Source of the DNA: Phycisphaerae bacterium
GTDB lineage: Bacteria; Planctomycetota; Phycisphaerae; UBA1845; UTPLA1
Reading direction: 5' to 3'
NCBI GenBank assembly: GCA_035275405.1
Contig: DATEMU010000005.1
Location: 124,001 to 188,000, forward strand
Length of the DNA: 64,000 nucleotides
The notes under the pieces were generated by a model. It worked only from the letters and a program-made list of their open reading frames with translations, was not told where the DNA came from and made no database searches. Position numbers and translations under genes: made by a program. Shown here piece after piece: positions 62,895-64,000 of the stretch; positions within the stretch are counted from its first letter, which is position 1; each line of letters starts with the position of its first letter.

Positions 62895-63358
62895 GCCCAC
62901 CTACGCGAAGTTTTCGGCCGCGAGCGTGCGGCCATTCGGAGAGGCTGCTTTCCGGAACGCCCGCAACGCAGATTGCTTCAAAAGCGAATCGGGATCACTT
63001 GTGAATCCTCGCGAGCAACTTTGGGCCATAGTGTTTAGCCGTGGTTATATTGTGTAGCGTAGCCTGGTTAACACCGTGTAAACCAAACCGACTCCACTTT
63101 ATATATAGCTTATCATCAGTAATGGCGCTCTTGGGCTAACTCTCTACTCGTCTGGCCTAATGAGCAGGATTCGTGTTACAACATGATGAATGAAGCGTGT
63201 AAATCTCCAATTCAAAAAAAGGACAGATAATTACCGCACATTTTCTCTACCCGAAGCGAAGCACGAAGTACGGCGTTAACACGGTGTTGAATTAACATCG
63301 AGACCGGGCGTGCGCGCCGGCGAGGAACAAGTTTCAACTGCCATGAACGCGGCACTTC
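62895..63358. other. Gene-free, AT-rich stretch with two palindromes
   Basis: No ORF worth calling. GGTTAACACCGTGTAAACC (63066-63084) and a related block starting GTTAACACGGTGTT (63275) lie ~210 nt apart; both are near-palindromic. An A/T tract (TATATATAGC) lies at about 63099. Operators for the downstream promoter, or relics, are possible. Confidence 0.4.
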
Positions 63359-63386
63359 TTGACAGTAATTCACGATGTGTTATAAT
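63359..63386 (+). promoter_or_regulatory. Consensus sigma-70 promoter (TTGACA-16-TATAAT, extended -10)
   Basis: Both hexamers are perfect: TTGACA (63359-63364) and TATAAT (63381-63386), with a 16-nt spacer, preceded by TGT (extended -10). It is the strongest promoter in the window and is followed by hairpins rather than by an ORF. Confidence 0.65.
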
Positions 63387-63393
63387 GGGCCCC

Positions 63394-63805
63394 GCAAGCA
63401 GGAAGAATCGGTTCTTCCTAATTGCTCGGTGTCGTTGCGACGACTTCGATGGTCGAGAAGGCTACGGTGTTGGATATCGCTGGCGGTTTACTTGAGGTAA
63501 ACTTTGTCGAGTCCAGAACGTCGTTAGTTAGTATTCGCCGCTCGATCTTTCGAAATATAGGTTCGTTGGTTTGCCCCGTGCAAACCTCCGGAACCCAAGC
63601 AACGACTCAATTAAGCGATCGCCGGTGTTGCGACTAGGCGATCGAGCACGACGCTAGCTCGGGGCTGTCCAAAGCCGGTTTGCAATGGACCTAATGCTCC
63701 AGAGACTGTGTTGGTTCGCGCCGAATTTCCCTTAAGTAAGTCGGTTCCAAATCGAGGCGGGGTGTCCCCGTCTCAAGTTCTTTTTTTCGAAAGGAGTATT
63801 TCAAC
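63394..63805 (+). ncRNA. Hairpin-rich transcribed leader or small RNA
   Basis: Predicted transcript from ~63394. The first stem is AGGAAGAA-TCGG-TTCTTCCT (63400-63419). Further stems: GTCG-TTG-CGAC (~63430), GTTTAC-TTGAG-GTAAAC (63486-63502) and CGGGG-TGT-CCCCG (63758-63770), then a seven-T run ten nt later (63781-63787). It could be the 5' leader of the gene at 63806 or an independent RNA. No known RNA family is recognised. Confidence 0.35.
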
Positions 63806-64000
63806 ATGCGCGCTCGAAACATCCAGCTTGGAATCAGTCTGCGAGATATACGAACAGAATGGCTGAACTTCGGTGGCCGTGTTGAGGCCGTCCGAGCGAC
63901 GGGTGAAGAGAGATATTCGCATCGGTTTATCGAGCGCCCCATCACGGTGAACAAGCGCAGAAAGGATGCGCCGCGGAAGCTTGTTTTCGCTCTCCGCCGA
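63806..64000 (+). CDS. Partial protein running off the right edge
   Basis: ATG 63806 is preceded by AAGGAG 9 nt upstream and opens a frame of 65 codons without stop to the window end. The protein is strongly basic (RARNIQLGISLRDIRTEWLN, then SHRFIERPITVNKRRKDAPR). The family is not recognisable from this fragment. The frame and Shine-Dalgarno make it a likely gene with its 3' end outside the window. Confidence 0.6.
   Translation, partial: MRARNIQLGISLRDIRTEWLNFGGRVEAVRATGEERYSHRFIERPITVNKRRKDAPRKLVFALRR

Noticed and set aside
63691-63954. Minus-strand frame of 87 codons at the right end
   Set aside because: Antisense to the better supported partial gene at 63806, which has a Shine-Dalgarno and an uninterrupted frame to the edge.

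Overview
The window is a GC-rich stretch of bacterial chromosome, most likely from a planctomycete (Planctomycetota). The taxonomic call is an inference from gene content. It has PEP-CTERM sorting tails plus a CAAX-protease-related membrane enzyme, dockerin-like C-termini (GDINCDGS, GDMNCDGK) on secreted proteins, a type IV pilin-like secreted protein, Ser/Thr kinases with TPR arrays paired with an ECF sigma factor, and a STAS/RsbW partner-switch pair. I see no rRNA, tRNA or CRISPR array.

Layout. 0-3.6 kb: a leftward cluster of a PEP-CTERM protein, a dockerin-like secreted protein and a prepilin-like protein, plus a membrane protein. 3.6-13.4 kb: radical SAM enzyme, CPA2 antiporter, an HNH endonuclease with a small partner, hydrolase, second PEP-CTERM protein, band-7 protein, MetG, PhzF-like protein, CDGSH protein. 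13.4-21 kb: APC permease, Ser/Thr kinase-TPR with its ECF sigma factor, a repeat/dockerin protein and a decayed 5' fragment of a second APC permease. 21-28 kb: a nucleotidyltransferase pair, PurC, MmcQ/YjbR and VOC proteins, then an AT-rich island with a Mrr-like nuclease, then methylmalonate-semialdehyde dehydrogenase. 28-38 kb: lipoproteins, DUF2238 and DUF3052 proteins, a beta-ureidopropionase-like amidase, HicAB, a frameshifted PQQ-propeller gene, MlaE permease, STAS/RsbW, and a CsgG-like secreted protein. 38-48 kb: PIN toxin pair, RNase III, TruD, two DUF5615/DUF433 toxin-antitoxin pairs, MscL with a zinc ribbon, a FliA-type sigma factor, a second kinase, an OFA transporter and a dipeptide epimerase. 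48-64 kb: a large secreted glycosidase-like protein, a third sigma factor, a 98-bp MITE, CAAX-type protease, RadA, an O-antigen-ligase/TPR protein, GuaB, a lipoprotein, and a gene-poor right end with a consensus promoter and a gene running off the edge.

Themes. House-keeping genes (metG, purC, rnc, truD, radA, guaB) are scattered singly among accessory genes. Regulation is dense: three sigma factors, two kinases and one partner-switch pair in 64 kb. Small toxin-antitoxin-like pairs recur, and several sit beside signs of rearrangement. Nine start codons lie 6-7 nt after a -10-like hexamer, which suggests leaderless transcription is common here. The most unusual observations are this leaderless pattern, a toxin-antitoxin pair lying between two copies of the 5' end of the epimerase gene, a lipoprotein whose signal peptide is partly encoded by a dispersed repeat, the 98-bp MITE with a clean target duplication, and the strong promoter with a hairpin-rich leader at the right edge.
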